Shown piece after piece: positions 46,183 to 58,117 of a DNA stretch of 64,000 bases. A program made the translations under genes and the position numbers. Each line of letters opens with the position of its first letter. The stretch's first letter is position 1. Source of the DNA: Ascaphus truei (Eukaryota > Chordata > Amphibia > Anura > Ascaphidae); assembly GCA_036426205.1 (NCBI GenBank), contig CM071568.1:230302148-230366147 (forward strand). Reading direction: 5' to 3'. Below the pieces are notes generated by a model. The model was not told the origin of the DNA and did no database searches. It saw only the letters and a program-made list of their open reading frames with translations.

Positions 46183-46490
46183 CCGAGGTGGGCAACCCTA
46201 TTGCGAATCGACACAAGTGGCGGATCGGCCATGAAAGTGTGGGGAATTTGAGTTTGCCAGCTCCCACAGTAAAATAAACTTTTTCCTGACGGCGTGTGCT
46301 GGTTTCTGAAGGAGTCAACGAAGTGAACCAGCAGCGGGTGATAGTGCTGAGGTGAGGGAAGCAGAAGAATAGTGTGTGTTTTAAATGTTCAATTAGCAAC
46401 CTAATTTCTCAATTTTTACACGGTGTGGCGATTTTCACTTCTCATTCGCCACACCTGTGGCTACATTGAAAAATAGGTTGCCCATCTCTG
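46183..46490. mobile_element. hAT-like MITE nested in the LINE
   Basis: Ends CCGAGGTGGGCAACC and GGTTGCCCATCTCTG are inverted relatives. Flanks are identical GTTTAGAG (46,175-46,182 and 46,491-46,498). Removing the element and one flank joins the LINE endonuclease frame. Confidence 0.85.
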
Positions 46491-46664
46491 GTTTAGAGGG
46501 TTATGACTGTTTTCGGAGAGATCGAAAAAAGAAAAGCGGTGGTGTAGTATATTTATATGTTAAACCGGATTTAAAAACCTATAAAGGGAATTATTTGCCT
46601 CTGTATTTACCAGGGAGGAATCAATTGCAAAAATAGTGCCACAGGAGGAAGCCACAACCTCTAG

Positions 46665-46901
46665 GTGGGCAAACTGTCAGCCCTGCGCTCGCCTCCAGTT
46701 CTCACGCCCCCTCCCCCCCCTACCTGGTATCCGGCGTCAAACGACCCTGGGCATCGCCGAAGCCATCAGAGAGAAGGTAAGTGTGTTACAGAGGCCTCAC
46801 ACGCTCCCAGCATTTAATGTCAATGCTTTGGGGAAGAGTGTGGGACCTCTCCAACTGCCATGCCCCCCCCCAAAAAAAATCCCCCAGTTTGTGCACCACT
46901 A
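46665..46901. mobile_element. Second MITE nested in the LINE
   Basis: Ends GTGGGCAAACTG and CAGTTTGTGCACCAC are inverted relatives, flanked by CTCTAG on both sides (46,659-46,664 and 46,902-46,907). It belongs to the same family as 39,681-39,998 (shared 'cagaggcctcacacgctc'-type centre). Confidence 0.65.
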
Positions 46902-47006
46902 CTCTAGATTAACAGAGGATGAAGTGCATAGGCGGCTTGACAAAATTAAAGTAAATAAAGCACCTGTTCCAGATGGCAGGCTCCCAAGATTTCTTAAAGA
47001 GGCAAG

Positions 47007-47400
47007 CCACGCCTTTTTTTGTTTTCTATACAGACTTGAAGCAGGGAGTCTCCAGAGCTGAACACCATTAATTGCAGCTCCAGGGACCCCCTGTTTCTGG
47101 AGATACTTCCCTCCTTAGCGGGTGCCGGGAGCCACTTCAGGGTTCGCATTGTGGCTAATTTTCAAAGCACCCAAGCCCTGTAGGCCAATAGGAGGCTGTG
47201 ACGTCATCAGGTTTAGCTTCCTGTTGGCCCATGTGACTGGGGGGCTCCCTTTGGGAGGTAAGTATATCCAGAAGCAGGGGGTTCCCGGAGCTGAAATTAA
47301 TGGGGTTCAGCTATGGAGACCCCCCACTTCAATTCGGTATTTTAAAAAAAACCAAGTAGAAAAACTGCTTTATTGCTCCTTTAAAAAAAAAAAAAATTTC
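47007..47400. mobile_element. Third repeat nested in the LINE
   Basis: Inverted ends 'agtctccagagctgaac' (47,047-47,063) and 'gttcagctatggagac' (47,306-47,321), with an A run at the right side. It is flanked by AAAGAGGCAAG and AAAGAGCCAAG, about 11 bp. A related fragment occurs at 3,215-3,290. The class is uncertain because the long duplication and A run suggest retroposition while the ends suggest a DNA element. Confidence 0.55.
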
Positions 47401-47510
47401 AAAGAGCCAAGTACAGTAATAGTCAAACCATTGCATTTCATATTCAAGGATTCTATTTCCACAGGCTCAGTACCACAAGACTGGCATAAAGCAGACTACA
47501 TTTAGCTCTG

Positions 47511-48050
47511 CTCCTATCAGTGACAGATTTGTGGAGCTCCAACAAAAGCAGCTGTCATAGTCCTCACGGGCTAATGATCTGTGTCAAAATGCAAGAACAT
47601 GAATTGGTTTCCATGCTGAGGAGGGCCATGTTTCCAAAGCCTTTTGGTTACATTGATACATTATATTCACATAAGTATTAGCCACTAACGCTCACTCATT
47701 GGAATGGCTGTTCATTGTTAATGAATGATAATTACTATCAGATGTTGCAGAATATACCCCATAGACTCAATTGTTCTGAACTAAAATAAAAAGAAATCTG
47801 GCAAAATAGCATTGTTCCCCATTTTAGATATTTTTTTTTAAATAAAAAAAAATATATATATAAGGAAGGCGACAAAAATAAAATTTAACAACGCTCAAGC
47901 TCAATGTGCCCCAAGCCATTATGCAAAATATGTGGATACTCTTTTCTAGACCATCGTCAGATGGATTTGCCTAACCAATTGTCAATAATAATAACATGGA
48001 GAAACTTTCCATTTTCAAATACAGATTATTGAAGTCTCTCATGGCGCTTT
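47511..48050. other. Non-coding, nothing recognised
   Basis: AT-rich sequence with no supported coding exon, repeat boundary or RNA. A-rich near 47,830-47,870. Confidence 0.4.
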
Positions 48051-48052
48051 AG

Positions 48053-48160
48053 TAGTTGTTATTATTATTAATAGCATGTTCTTGTATAGCGCTGCTAGTT
48101 TTACGTAGCGCTTTGCAGAGACAGTGCCAGTCAGTATCTTTACTCACTGAGCCACTCCTT
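48053..48160 (-). mobile_element. CORE-SINE, reversed and internally deleted
   Basis: Starts with 'gttattattattaatagcatg' (the reversed SINE tail) and ends with 'actcactgagccactcc' (the reversed A-box region). The middle, including the core, is missing. Confidence 0.7.
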
Positions 48161-49730
48161 GAGAAAATCAGGAGATAAATCAGATCTTTATGGACCAAAA
48201 GACCTGAAACTTCTCCTAAAAGTGGCTATTATCTGGTGATAAGCCACATCCCAATAAAAAAAATAAAAACAAAGATTTTAAGATCCTATTATAAAACCTA
48301 CGGAATACATTTCCAGTCAACAATAATAACAAAACCAGATTGTTCAGGCTTTGCACTTCATCAGCATCACTAAAATCCACTATTGATACGTACGTAGCCT
48401 CATGGACCAAATTTCTGAGCAATAAATATTGACTTTTAGTAACCTACATTTTGAAGGCTGACTTAATCACATCATCAAAACAGAGGGGGAAGGGGGGAAA
48501 TCTTTACATTTACATGCTTTGTAAACAAGCCCCTATATGAAATGCAGTTGTCTTGATAAACTAGTCATTTCCAGAAGGAATTCTGCATTTGGCATGCTGT
48601 AGATACCAATGTTCTATGCTACAAAATACATTTTAAAAATAGTCTGAACACTCGGTAACAACCTAGAATTTTACCTTAACCAGATGACTAATATTTACAA
48701 AGAATAATTAACTTGTCTTTCACTTTAATAACAACTGCACGAAAAAATTCACCTTGTAAATCTAGCCGTTCTTCTGATGTACACATTGTTTTTATAATGT
48801 GTAGTGTAAACTTGGATATGTATCAAGCACCCAAACTGGTCGTTCTCAATGCATCCGAGTATCTTGCTCTTGTTGCATCAGCATGCAATAGGAGGAGTAA
48901 TTTCACGAGGCAATAGGAACAGTAAACGAAGAGACACATAATAAAGAACACGCACTGACACTTATCTGCCCCTGTATGTCATTAATGGAGTTCACTTGTT
49001 TGTATATTTTTATAGCTCCAACCAAGTCCATAATGCTTAATTTTTAGTAAATAGAAATACCACTTGTGGTACATATGCATGTCTCAGACAGGTCTGCAAC
49101 CCTGTCTTTCCCCATTATCGCTTAGCAAATAGTGCTTCAACTGCAGCCAGGGATTCTGGGTAATGACATGCAGATGAGCACAGTGTCACTAACAATTTTT
49201 ACAAACATTATGATTTCAGTACAGGGAATGTAATATTGCAGAAGGGATAATAAATGCATAATTGGTAGAAATGAGTCCCTTCCCCAAAGAGCTTACAATC
49301 TTATTGATGCAGTGTGATATACATTTGCTTAGATAAAAAAATAAAAAAAGTGTATGTCTAAAGGCACTAGTCTATTAATAAATGCAGAGCACTTGAGAAG
49401 GATCAAGCACTGGCCTTTAATTTCACAATGAAAAATTACTTATCCCAAGTACAGCTAGTAAAATGAATAGTGAGTTCAATCAGGAATACAAGAGCAAAGC
49501 CATAATTTAAAAGATTGACACTTGCAGTAGAGTTCATTTAGTTCCATGTCATCGTGAGACTTGGTTTATTCCTGGTTTTCCCATAGTGTGGAGGACCCCA
49601 ATAGACTGGCATCAAATGGAATCAGAACCTCATAATACTGTACCCAAGTTTAGTGATTAACTCAAACTGAAACACTTAGCTGCATTAAATAAAGGCAGCA
49701 TATGTTTGGACTGGCACATGTAATCACTTG
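48161..49730. other. Non-coding, nothing recognised
   Basis: No exon, RNA or clear element boundary is supported. Sequence composition is ordinary and AT-rich. Confidence 0.4.
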
Positions 49731-49734
49731 GTCC

Positions 49735-49860
49735 TTTATAAGCAAGTAATTTTCCTGCACCTCGGACACAAAAATAGATTGTAAGCTCTTGGGAGAGGAA
49801 TTATATGTTTAAAGGCTCTTATATCTAGCACTAATACCACTATACAATAGACAGTTTTGT
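49735..49860 (+). mobile_element. CORE-SINE remnant
   Basis: 'cctgcacctcggacacaaaa' followed by 'agattgtaagctc' and 'ccactatacaata' match the second half of the SINE at 42,431 with many substitutions. Confidence 0.55.
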
Positions 49861-49954
49861 TTTGAGTGAGGTAATACACACAAGTGCCATTTCTAAATGT
49901 GCAGGAATGAGTAAATTAAAGATAACATCACAGCTTTTGAAGTGGGTGAACGGG

Positions 49955-50085
49955 ACTGGCCACTTCTGGTGACCTTGGTAAAGTCACTTTCTCTCATTGT
50001 GCCTCAGGACCAAAAAGTCATTGCAAGGTACAAAGGACAGGTGCACTGTCAGTGCTATGCAAGAGAAGAGGTTTCATTATTAAAC
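49955..50085 (+). mobile_element. CORE-SINE remnant
   Basis: 'tggtgaccttggtaaagtca' is the MIR-like core, followed by 'cctcaggaccaaaaa' and 'tgctatgcaagagaa' and ending in 'tcattatta'. Confidence 0.6.
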
Positions 50086-50257
50086 TAGCCTTTGAAGTAT
50101 ACAAGATTGACGCTTAGTCAATGAGAAAAATGCATCCAAATTGCCAATTTAGCAAATCGTGTTATTCATCTGATCTTTAATGAGGGGATTACATTCCAGA
50201 AAACACCAGGGTGCAAATTTAAAAAAAGTGAAATGATATAAACGGCGATACACCTGG

Positions 50258-50302
50258 ATGAAGAGCCGTGCTCAGACCGAAACGTCGGTTTTGGTACATT
50301 AA
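50258..50302 (+). ncRNA. Decayed hammerhead-like motif
   Basis: CTGGATGAAGAGCCGTGCTC then AGACCGAAACGTCGG. This keeps the CTG(G)ATGA box, a potential stem and the GAAACGTCGG box of Penelope-linked hammerheads, but has an extra G in the first box. Probably a fossil. Confidence 0.45.
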
Positions 50303-51454
50303 TAGTTTTTTTTATTTTAGAGTGCACAACTTGACATGTAACTTATAAATCATATAAACAAACATACAATTAGATGGTGTTCTTGACTGAGAATGATATT
50401 ATATTAAATTGAGGTGATATGAGACAAAACACACACAAAATAAGTTAGTTATGGAAAGTGCACAACGTGCAGCTTTGTTTTGATGTCTGTACCAAGTAAC
50501 AGAAAACTCCCCCAAATCAGCATCGCATTTGGAAGACCCCCCCCCCCCCCTCCTCCTCTTTCCAAACATCCCTTTTACCTGATGACTCAAAACCCCTTCA
50601 ATGCAAGAAGATCAGCAAATCTCTGGCAGGCATCCCCAACATTACATGGGGAAGGGTTTTCCTTCCTGGCTGCCCTGGGAAGGTGTCCTTACTTGCCTTC
50701 TTTCTCTGGGTGTTGCCCTCAGACTGCCTCTTCCTGACATGTCTGTGTCACTGCTCCAAGTGCTGCTGCTCCACTGTATCTGTGCCTGCTCCTTAACACA
50801 CCACGCTGAACAATGACAAGAACATTGCTCATAAGCTGATAAGAGAGCCTCTTCCTGGGGAAGCGATGAAAGCTGCTTTGCGATTGGTTTTACTGCCCAG
50901 CCTTAGAGAGTTACATTTGTATGGCCCCTTGCAATTGGGCAATACTTATCTCCCCCCCTCCACAGCGCCTCTACTCTTCCTGTTAGTGAATGCGAGTACT
51001 ATAACTATATGACCTGGGTTCTACTGCCCGATAGAAAGAATTGCATATGATCCATGGATAAGGCTTATACACCCCTTCTTTAAAAAGAAAGCCTTGGTAT
51101 GGGGGTGACTGGTTTGGGGAGAGAAGTACACAACAAAATACATTTTGCCATATCAGTTGGTATATGTGCGATGATTTACATTCATTTTGATTTACTTCCT
51201 ACATGAACCTTTCTTTCCCTTTATTAGCATATTAGTGTGATCACTTGTCTCTGTCATCAAGAAAGGCTTCATTTTTCAGAGGATACAAATGAGTAGGTAT
51301 GATTGAATCTTAATGATGTCAATTACATTGATAAGTTGCTTAATTTTGTTGTTTGCCTATTTTATGGAAATGCCCCTTTCAAACACCACCACTGTTAAAG
51401 CAGCTAACTACTTTTTGTTGACCCCTTTTTTATATAGCATGGGAACCAATTTAT
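50303..51454. other. Non-coding, nothing recognised
   Basis: No gene is seen. A C run at 50,538-50,552 is notable. Short frames near 50,480-50,816 have no recognisable domain. Confidence 0.4.
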
Positions 51455-51870
51455 TTATTTTAAAAATATTTTACCAGGAAGTAATACATTGAGAGTTACC
51501 TCTCGTTTTCAAGTATGTCCTAGGCACAGAGTTAAGACAAATAATACATGGTTACAGATACAGTTACATAAATGAGCAGGTTATACATTATATACAAGAC
51601 ATTGCGTGCACAGTTAAAGACTAAATATTATGGGCGTATGAAACAGTTACAGACCAGGTTAAAATGTGTGACAGCCTTAGATTTGAAAGAACTTAAACTG
51701 GTGGTGGATGTGAGAGTCTCTGGTAGGTTGTTCCAGTTTTGGGGTGCACGGTAAGAGAAGGAGGAACGTCCGGATACTTTGTTGAGCCTTGGGACCATGA
51801 ACAGTCTTTTGGAGTCTGATCTCCTCTGGGGTCCTCTGCTGCTGAATCCCACTTTTTTCAGTACTTGAAT
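51455..51870 (-). pseudogene. LINE 3' end with ORF2 C-terminal tail
   Basis: The minus strand encodes FSYRAPQNWNNLPETL then SLSSFKSKAVTHF (about 51,780-51,650), the characteristic C-terminus of several vertebrate LINE ORF2 proteins. The non-coding tail runs to 'ttatttattttaaaaat' at 51,455. The same tail ('ttttaccaggaagtaata') recurs at 54,156-54,215, so this is a repeat family. Confidence 0.7.
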
Positions 51871-52320
51871 GCCTGGTTCCCAAAATACTTACTTGCAATA
51901 AAAAATGCCAGCCATCTTATCATGCAAAGTGCAAATAATAAACAAAGGCTAGAATGGTACAGAGCCAAGGATACGACTGATTTTTATGTCGGCACAACTG
52001 GGTTCATTTTCCATGTTCTTCATTTAAGGGATTTGTTAGTAAATTTGGTGTATGAGTGAAATATATTATTTGTGATTGTATATTGTCACTTATTGTCAAT
52101 ACTTTAGCTAATGCAGACTTTGAGGTTGTCTAGCCTTGTCCTGATAGCGAATAAGTGAATCAGTAGTTCTCCAAAAGTACTTTTTGTTAAGAAACGCCCC
52201 TGGAGTATCTGTAAAGTTAGTTCCTATACTAGCTCTGACCTAGTGGATTTTATTGAGGGAAGAAAAATTATGGCAAAAGACAGCATAAAGTGCATGCTGA
52301 ATAACTCCTATTGTTCCATG

Positions 52321-53018
52321 TGTAACAGGTTTTCCCCCACCCTCTGCGAGATTTCACTGTTACCTGGGGTTGTTGTGCTGCTCACCTACTAGGCTTACAG
52401 GATACCGAGTGTCGTAGTGGGGACGAACAGGACAGGCTTTAGGGTTCTCCTCAGATCTTTACTCAGTGCAATGCACCCATTCCCCGCTGGCCCCAGCAGA
52501 ACTGGGTGCAGTCCCTGCAGGAAATCCCTCCGGTACTCACCCTGATTAACTGCACTCTCAGGCAGGAGTATAAAACAGGAACAGTTCTTTATTTCTTTAA
52601 CTGCACACAGCATACAACACTTCTTCAAAGGTCCCTGGAATGAACTCATGGGCTTGAGGCCCTAAAGGTCTATCCTTAGCTCCCTTATTCCCTGGTGGAA
52701 TATGGGGTCGTATCCCACTCCCCTGAGGGAGGGGAAGGAAGGTGAACCAGAGCCCTGGCTCCATACTTCCAACACAACTCAGAACTTCCAGAACCATTAC
52801 ATTTAGACAATGCAGTCCTTTATGTACCCAGGGGGAAGCCTTAAGTATGAACCCCTGATTGGGCAGAACACAGACCCTAAGCCCACCCCCGCCTTGTTAA
52901 TCAAGGGAGCTGCTTGCTGCAGGGGAAATCCCAGATTAACCCTAACACTGCCTGAACTGGTACCAGGGTTTATGTTTTAGGCAGGGCAGATTAGTAGCCT
53001 AGGGGATACATGTCTACA
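52321..53018 (-). mobile_element. Solo LTR
   Basis: 698 bp starting TGTAACAGG and ending GTCTACA on the plus strand, flanked by CATG on both sides (52,317-52,320 and 53,019-53,022). A minus-strand AATAAA near 52,590 and upstream TATA-like ACATAAAGG near 52,830 suggest minus orientation. The retroelement superfamily is not determined. Confidence 0.65.
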
Positions 53019-53022
53019 CATG

Positions 53023-54155
53023 TAACCTATCCAGAGAATAGAGGAGAAATAAGTTAACAATAAACTGATTCTAGGCAATACACTACAAATTATTGCTTTA
53101 CCGTTAAATACCAAGACATATATTTTTAGAGCTTAAAAAATAAGCACCCAGCAGTATGCCAACGTCTGCTCAGATTTCCACAGACTTGGGTGCTGTGTTT
53201 TACTATATTAAAAGACTTCTCAAAATATTTGCACGATTATCAACCTTTTATATTCAATCATTTAGCATGCTCAATCCTTGTGTTCTTGGTATGCAATAAA
53301 AACAGAAATGTGTGTACATTCGCATGTAATCCCATGTTCCCCAATCAATGATCAGCCCTGGTAATGATATGCAATTGAGTAAAATGAGTGTGTCACGTTT
53401 TGCAACCCACCGTGTATCTGCTTTGTTCTGTTACGGCAGTAGTAGGCAACATGCTATACTTCAAAGGAGCTGCACATTGCCCACATATATATATATATAT
53501 GGTGCAGAGGCAGAAGGGATGTTGTAGCCATTGGTAGGACCTTCTACCCACCCCCTCCAGTCAGTTTCTTAATACCGACACACTTAGGAACACTGTCCCT
53601 CACCCTGCACTGGGAACAAGTGATGCGCACGGTCATTAGGCAGCTGAGAGAGCAGGAAGACGCCACGATTCACAGCATCAACATCTCCACTCCCTCTGCA
53701 CAGGAGAGAGGGAGAGTGGATTGCTGGGGTGGAAGCGGCCACATGCGACCCCTGGCTGCCTGTTACCCACCAATGCATTATGGGTTCTGTGTTTTCCGGG
53801 CAAGGTTACTTATTTAAAGGGCCCCCACTTTTTTGTTTTTACAAGGACACATTAACATTCCTTTACATGGGTCATTAGGAATCGTCAACGGGTGGCGTCT
53901 CGACTTCCTATAACCCTGCGTAACGTGGGAAGGTATCGCCATTTTGTTTTAATTGGAGGTGACGCTTCCGGCAGCGCCTTCACCTGTATCTCAGAAACCA
54001 GGGCGTCCCCAAAACTGAAAGTAACATGGTTCAACTACGGGAATCCCTTCCCATCTATGCAAAAATAAATGAGGGGTAAAAAAATAAAATAAAAACAAAG
54101 AGCAGGGAGAACTGCTCATTCAAAACTGGATTATTTGACCAAAAAAAAATCCATA
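53023..54155. other. Intergenic with degraded repeats
   Basis: (AT)n at 53,487-53,500. 53,885-54,060 contains a phrase 'ctgaaagtaacatggttcaa' resembling the inverted-end repeat at 47,007. No gene is seen. Confidence 0.4.
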
Positions 54156-54215
54156 TTCATTTATTTATAAAAATGTTTTACCAGGAAGTAATATAGTGAT
54201 TCTGAAGTTACTAGG
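54156..54215 (-). mobile_element. LINE 3' tail fragment
   Basis: Shares 'ttttaccaggaagtaata' and the preceding 'tttatttataaaaat' with 51,455-51,500. Only the terminal piece is present. Confidence 0.6.
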
Positions 54216-54778
54216 AAGAGGGCTGGGATAGTACTAGATCACTAACTGCAGGCCTGTCAAGTTTAGGGTGACCAGATTTTCAAATGTACAAACTGGGACA
54301 CGTAAAAAATTATTTATAAGACAAATTACAGCACTTAAAAATAAATATAATGGCATTTGTCTAATAGTGTCCCCAATTATGCTGTATTGTTGATTTATTT
54401 CTGTTTCCTAATGTAACCCTCCCTGCCCGGTTTCTAGGGAGATTATATCGTTGTGCACAGGGTGACTACTCAACATGGATTACCTTGAGTAAATACAATT
54501 AAAAAAAACCAGACAAGCACAACCAGTATCAAGGTAATTTAAAAAAAATTAAAAGCAGATAAAACTCAATTTGAGATCATGAGAATGTTAACCCCAACAG
54601 TGGTATTGAACGGCGCTGCCACACAATCTACATAGAATTATTTAGTGATAATTATACGTGATTAAGTGATTATAATAAATCAGTGAACTTGTGAATAATT
54701 ATAAACATAGGTATGATTTGGGTGAAATTGCTCAAAACCTCCAGTGAGGACCTGTTTCCAAACAGTCCAACTCCACGT

Positions 54779-55584
54779 TGTGAGGATCCGCGTGAGGCCC
54801 CACTCTCGTCACGCATCTCGCGACGTCACTGATGCGCGCCTGCCACAACCTGCGCCCAGGCACCGCGCGGGCAGACACCGCAGGGACCGTTCCCAGGCTC
54901 CGCCCCGTGACGCATCCCGGACGTCACAGGTGATACATGTCAGCCACAGCCTGCATGCAGGCGCCGCCCGCTAGGAAGACTGACACCGCGGGGACCACCT
55001 ACAGGTCCCACCTCTGTGACGACATGGGCACCGCACGTGGAATACGAGCAGACGGTGCGCAGACACAGGCACTCAAGGGGTTAACTGGATCACTTATTCC
55101 ACAGCTGCTACAGGCTCCGTCCCTGCCTATCACTATACCTCATACTGATGATGCTGTCTCCCTGCAGCCTTCCCATTGGCTCTCTCTCCTTTAAATGCTC
55201 AGCCAGCCCCTTGGCAAATTGGCTGAGCATAAACTTTCTTGTGTGCTTAACTCCTTGCTTCCTGTTGCCTTGCCTTGTTCGTGTTTTGTATTTTTGACCT
55301 CAGCTTGCACGCGGACTCCCAACTTTTCTGACCTCTGGACCACGGCTACGGACTCGACTATTCTTCTCTCTCTACGCCTGGACTCTGACACCGCATCAAC
55401 GACTATCTGATCTCTCCTTGACCATAGCAAGTACCTAAACCACTCTGCCCTCTCCTACCCTGACCTGGCTACACGACTACCAGACTGCACTCCGGACGTG
55501 CCTGCTTGGTTGTTGGTCGGTGGCTATCAATATCCCCACCTCAGCCTCGCGATCCCGCCTTGTTTGTGGTGAGCACTCGTGACA
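54779..55584 (+). mobile_element. Solo LTR, CpG-rich
   Basis: 806 bp starting TGTGAGGATCC and ending CACTCGTGACA, flanked by CACGT (54,774-54,778) and CACAT (55,585-55,589). The first 300 bp are CpG-dense with repeated 'acgcatc' and 'gacaccgc' phrases. TTTAAA at 55,191-55,196 may be a TATA-type box. Probably left after recombination between the two LTRs of a retrotransposon. Confidence 0.65.
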
Positions 55585-55589
55585 CACAT

Positions 55590-57192
55590 ACAGCTCTCCA
55601 CAAAAATCCAGAGGGAGCAGGATCACCCCAAAAAATAAAAGAAACAATATAGTACACACTACTGTGACAGGTTAATAGGTGAATGGGATTTTGGCTCTTA
55701 TAGATTTTCTACTTACAATGTGTAAGTGTAAATAAAGCCTGTCTCCAAACTGCGGCTGTGGTTTTCCTTCTTGTGATGTATGTAGACTCCCCTCAGGGTA
55801 AAGGAGGAGAGACAAACATAGTGCAGATTAAAAATAACACATTTCTAATAAGAAGCATGGACTCAGTGTACTCCCATTCTGTACATGCATTTATGGCATA
55901 TATGATACATGAGGCACCAGGACAGGGATCTATGGCTGGAAATCTTGGGTATGTGCTTCCTTGTAGCTTGGCTCCACTGCTGTTTCTCTGGATGTTTCCC
56001 TCATGGACACTTCCGGTCGGGCTCCCGTCACTTCCCGGTGATGCTCGCTGGCGTCACTTCCGATCCTGCGCTATGGAGCCACTGCTGGCATACCGCGATC
56101 CGTCCTCTGTCCCTCACTGGATCCTCTTGGACTGTCAGTCACTACAGTATGTCTAGTGTATGATTTAGTAGCTAGTAGGATTCTGGTATCCCCTGACGAA
56201 GCCCATATGAGCAAATGCGTAGGACTATTAGTGGTAGTGACCAGCAGAGTGCAGTGACATTAGTTCGCACATCCTCTCCCATGGCGGACGCTGAATGCGG
56301 AAGTGTACTACAAACAAGAACGCAGGTAGCACACGTATGGTGAACAAAGAAATAAGTGCGCAACCCAAAAAAACGCCCAATTGTGTTAAAAGATCAATAT
56401 CTAAAAGTGATACCACTGATTAGTGCAAACCCTCCTTATTAAATTATATTTAAACAATGGTTTCAGGCACAACCCTACTGTGGAAGTGACAAGAAATTTG
56501 TAAAACCATACAAAACCGTTGGTATGTTGCGTATGCTGCTATAGTGACAGAGTGGCTCAGCACTCCCAAGAACTAGAGACAAAAGACAAAAAACAAGCGC
56601 AAAACGCAAATGGTGAAGTATATCAAAACATATTTAGTGTTAAAAAAGGGTAAGTATTCTGCGTACATCAAAACAATAGAACATAAGAATTTCGTGTATC
56701 AATACACGAGTTACCACACAGCTGACATCAGGGTAGGCGATAGAAGGAGATTCTCCAGGTAAGTGAACCTCAGTACTCTCCAGATGTCATCTGACTCCGT
56801 GGCTGTAGCTCGTCACCAGCGTCCAGGTCGTCTCCAGGTCACGTGTTACAGGAACTCCGTTGCCGCCTACGTGGTAGTAGTGAAGAAGTTCTTACTCCAA
56901 TAAGACACACTATGTGTGCATCGGGACAGAGTTTCTAAGTCCACTCAACAGAGTAGCAATGCTACAAGATACAGTTGCGTCTTTAGGCGTCTGTGCCTGA
57001 GAGTCCGTCAGCTGACAGTGACATTCCGCTACGCGCATACGTGTGACGTCACACAAGGGGCGTACCTCCAACGGGAGACACCCGAGCTGTATAGCATAGA
57101 TGCACGGCAGAAAAAAGTGTAGCTCGATAACTAACCAACACAACTGTTAAAGGATAAAGATAATAGGCATAAAAGGTACCAATAAAAGCAAT
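55590..57192. other. Penelope-like terminal debris
   Basis: No gene. 56,187-56,231 (plus) is a decayed hammerhead-like motif with CCCTGACGAAGCC and GCGTAGG. It faces a second, better motif on the minus strand at 57,193-57,237. The interval between them looks like terminal sequence of two oppositely oriented Penelope-like copies, but exact boundaries are not visible. Confidence 0.45.
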
Positions 57193-57237
57193 AATCCTAC
57201 GCGTTTCGAAGCTAGATGCTACTTCTTCAGGGATAAA
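57193..57237 (-). ncRNA. Hammerhead-ribozyme-like motif
   Basis: The minus strand reads ATCC-CTGAAGA, a stem-loop (AAGTAG...CTAGCTT), GAAA, CGCGTA, GGAT. The outer pairing ATCC/GGAT and both conserved boxes are present. Same layout as 21,936 and 58,073. Confidence 0.5.
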
Positions 57238-58072
57238 TTCATTACCATTACCCATGAGCACTATATACAGGCACATCTTCCCTCATTGGTCAGCTAATTA
57301 AGACCAGGATCCAATCAAGTGTACTGAAAAAGTGACCCCTACTGGTGGTTAGGAACAGGTGGTAATATAATACCTCATGTATGAATAAAAATTGTGCCAA
57401 AATGAATATTAGAAAATGGTGAAAAAGTGTGTGTGTGTGACAAAAAATATGTTAAAAGTGAAAAAAGAAGGTAAAACAGTTGTATGATCACAAAAAACAA
57501 TGTGATGACATATGGAACAAAAAAAAATAAAAAAATATAAAAATAAAGAAAAAAATAAATTTTATATATAAAAAATGAAAAAATAAATGAACACCATAAA
57601 ATATGAATGAATCAATACTTAAGTCCACATGCATCCTTTTGTGTGACAAATAGAAGGTCCGGGCAGCTTCTTCTTGGGCTCACCAACCTCCCAACGAACC
57701 TAATAGAAAAGATAAAGAAAAAGAGCCCGATCCTTGTATAAAATCAGATATATAAGGTTTAATATTCCATGGACAGACAAATGCACACTCACACTTTGTC
57801 AATAAAATAAAGGCATGTTATGGGACCAGCCCATGCACCAGATGGACGTGAGAATTCACAGCCGTCCTCCGTTTGAATGCGGTGGAAGTAACTGCAAATA
57901 GATGTTGCTGCTGCTGTAGTCACCGAAAAGGGCTTTTTCCTTTCAAACCGGAACACCTCTGTTCAGTGCGGCCGCCATTTGCCTCTCACAACTCAGGGAC
58001 CAGGGAAATCCTTCACTGACATCCTCACTCTGGCGTCTGGACTGCTCGACCACCGTAGTTCCTATGCCACGT
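57238..58072. other. AT-rich repeat and Penelope-like terminal sequence
   Basis: 57,400-57,600 is A-rich low-complexity DNA. 57,840-58,070 is GC-richer. No gene is seen. Confidence 0.4.
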
Positions 58073-58117
58073 GACCCTACGCGTTTCATCCGTCTCAGCG
58101 GATTTCATCAGGGGATG
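58073..58117 (-). ncRNA. Hammerhead-ribozyme-like motif
   Basis: The minus strand reads CCC-CTGATGA, a clear stem-loop ATCCG-CTGAGA-CGGAT, GAAA, CGCGTA, GGG. This is the best-formed of the motifs in the window. It lies about 1.6 kb beyond the Penelope-like stop codon at 59,724, where terminal hammerheads of these elements are expected. One A is extra between box 1 and the inner stem. Confidence 0.65.

Larger units (their letters stand above)
46090..47510 (+). pseudogene. CR1/L2-like LINE fragment with nested repeats
   Basis: Three ordered pieces of a non-LTR retrotransposon ORF2. The endonuclease appears as IGITEAWLDETHEWAVSL (46,120-46,182) and, after a MITE, YDCFRRDRKKKSGGVVYLYV (46,502-46,561). 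The region before the RT palm follows as LTEDEVHRRLDKIKVNKAPV (46,908-46,970) and, after another insertion, FIFKDSISTGSVPQDWHKAD (47,440-47,500). Order and spacing fit CR1/L2-type elements. It is truncated on both sides and lacks the RT catalytic core. Confidence 0.75.

Noticed and set aside
54779..55080. CpG island promoter of a host gene
   Set aside because: The CpG-dense stretch lies inside a sequence with LTR ends and near-matching 5-bp flanks, so it is better explained as part of a solo LTR.
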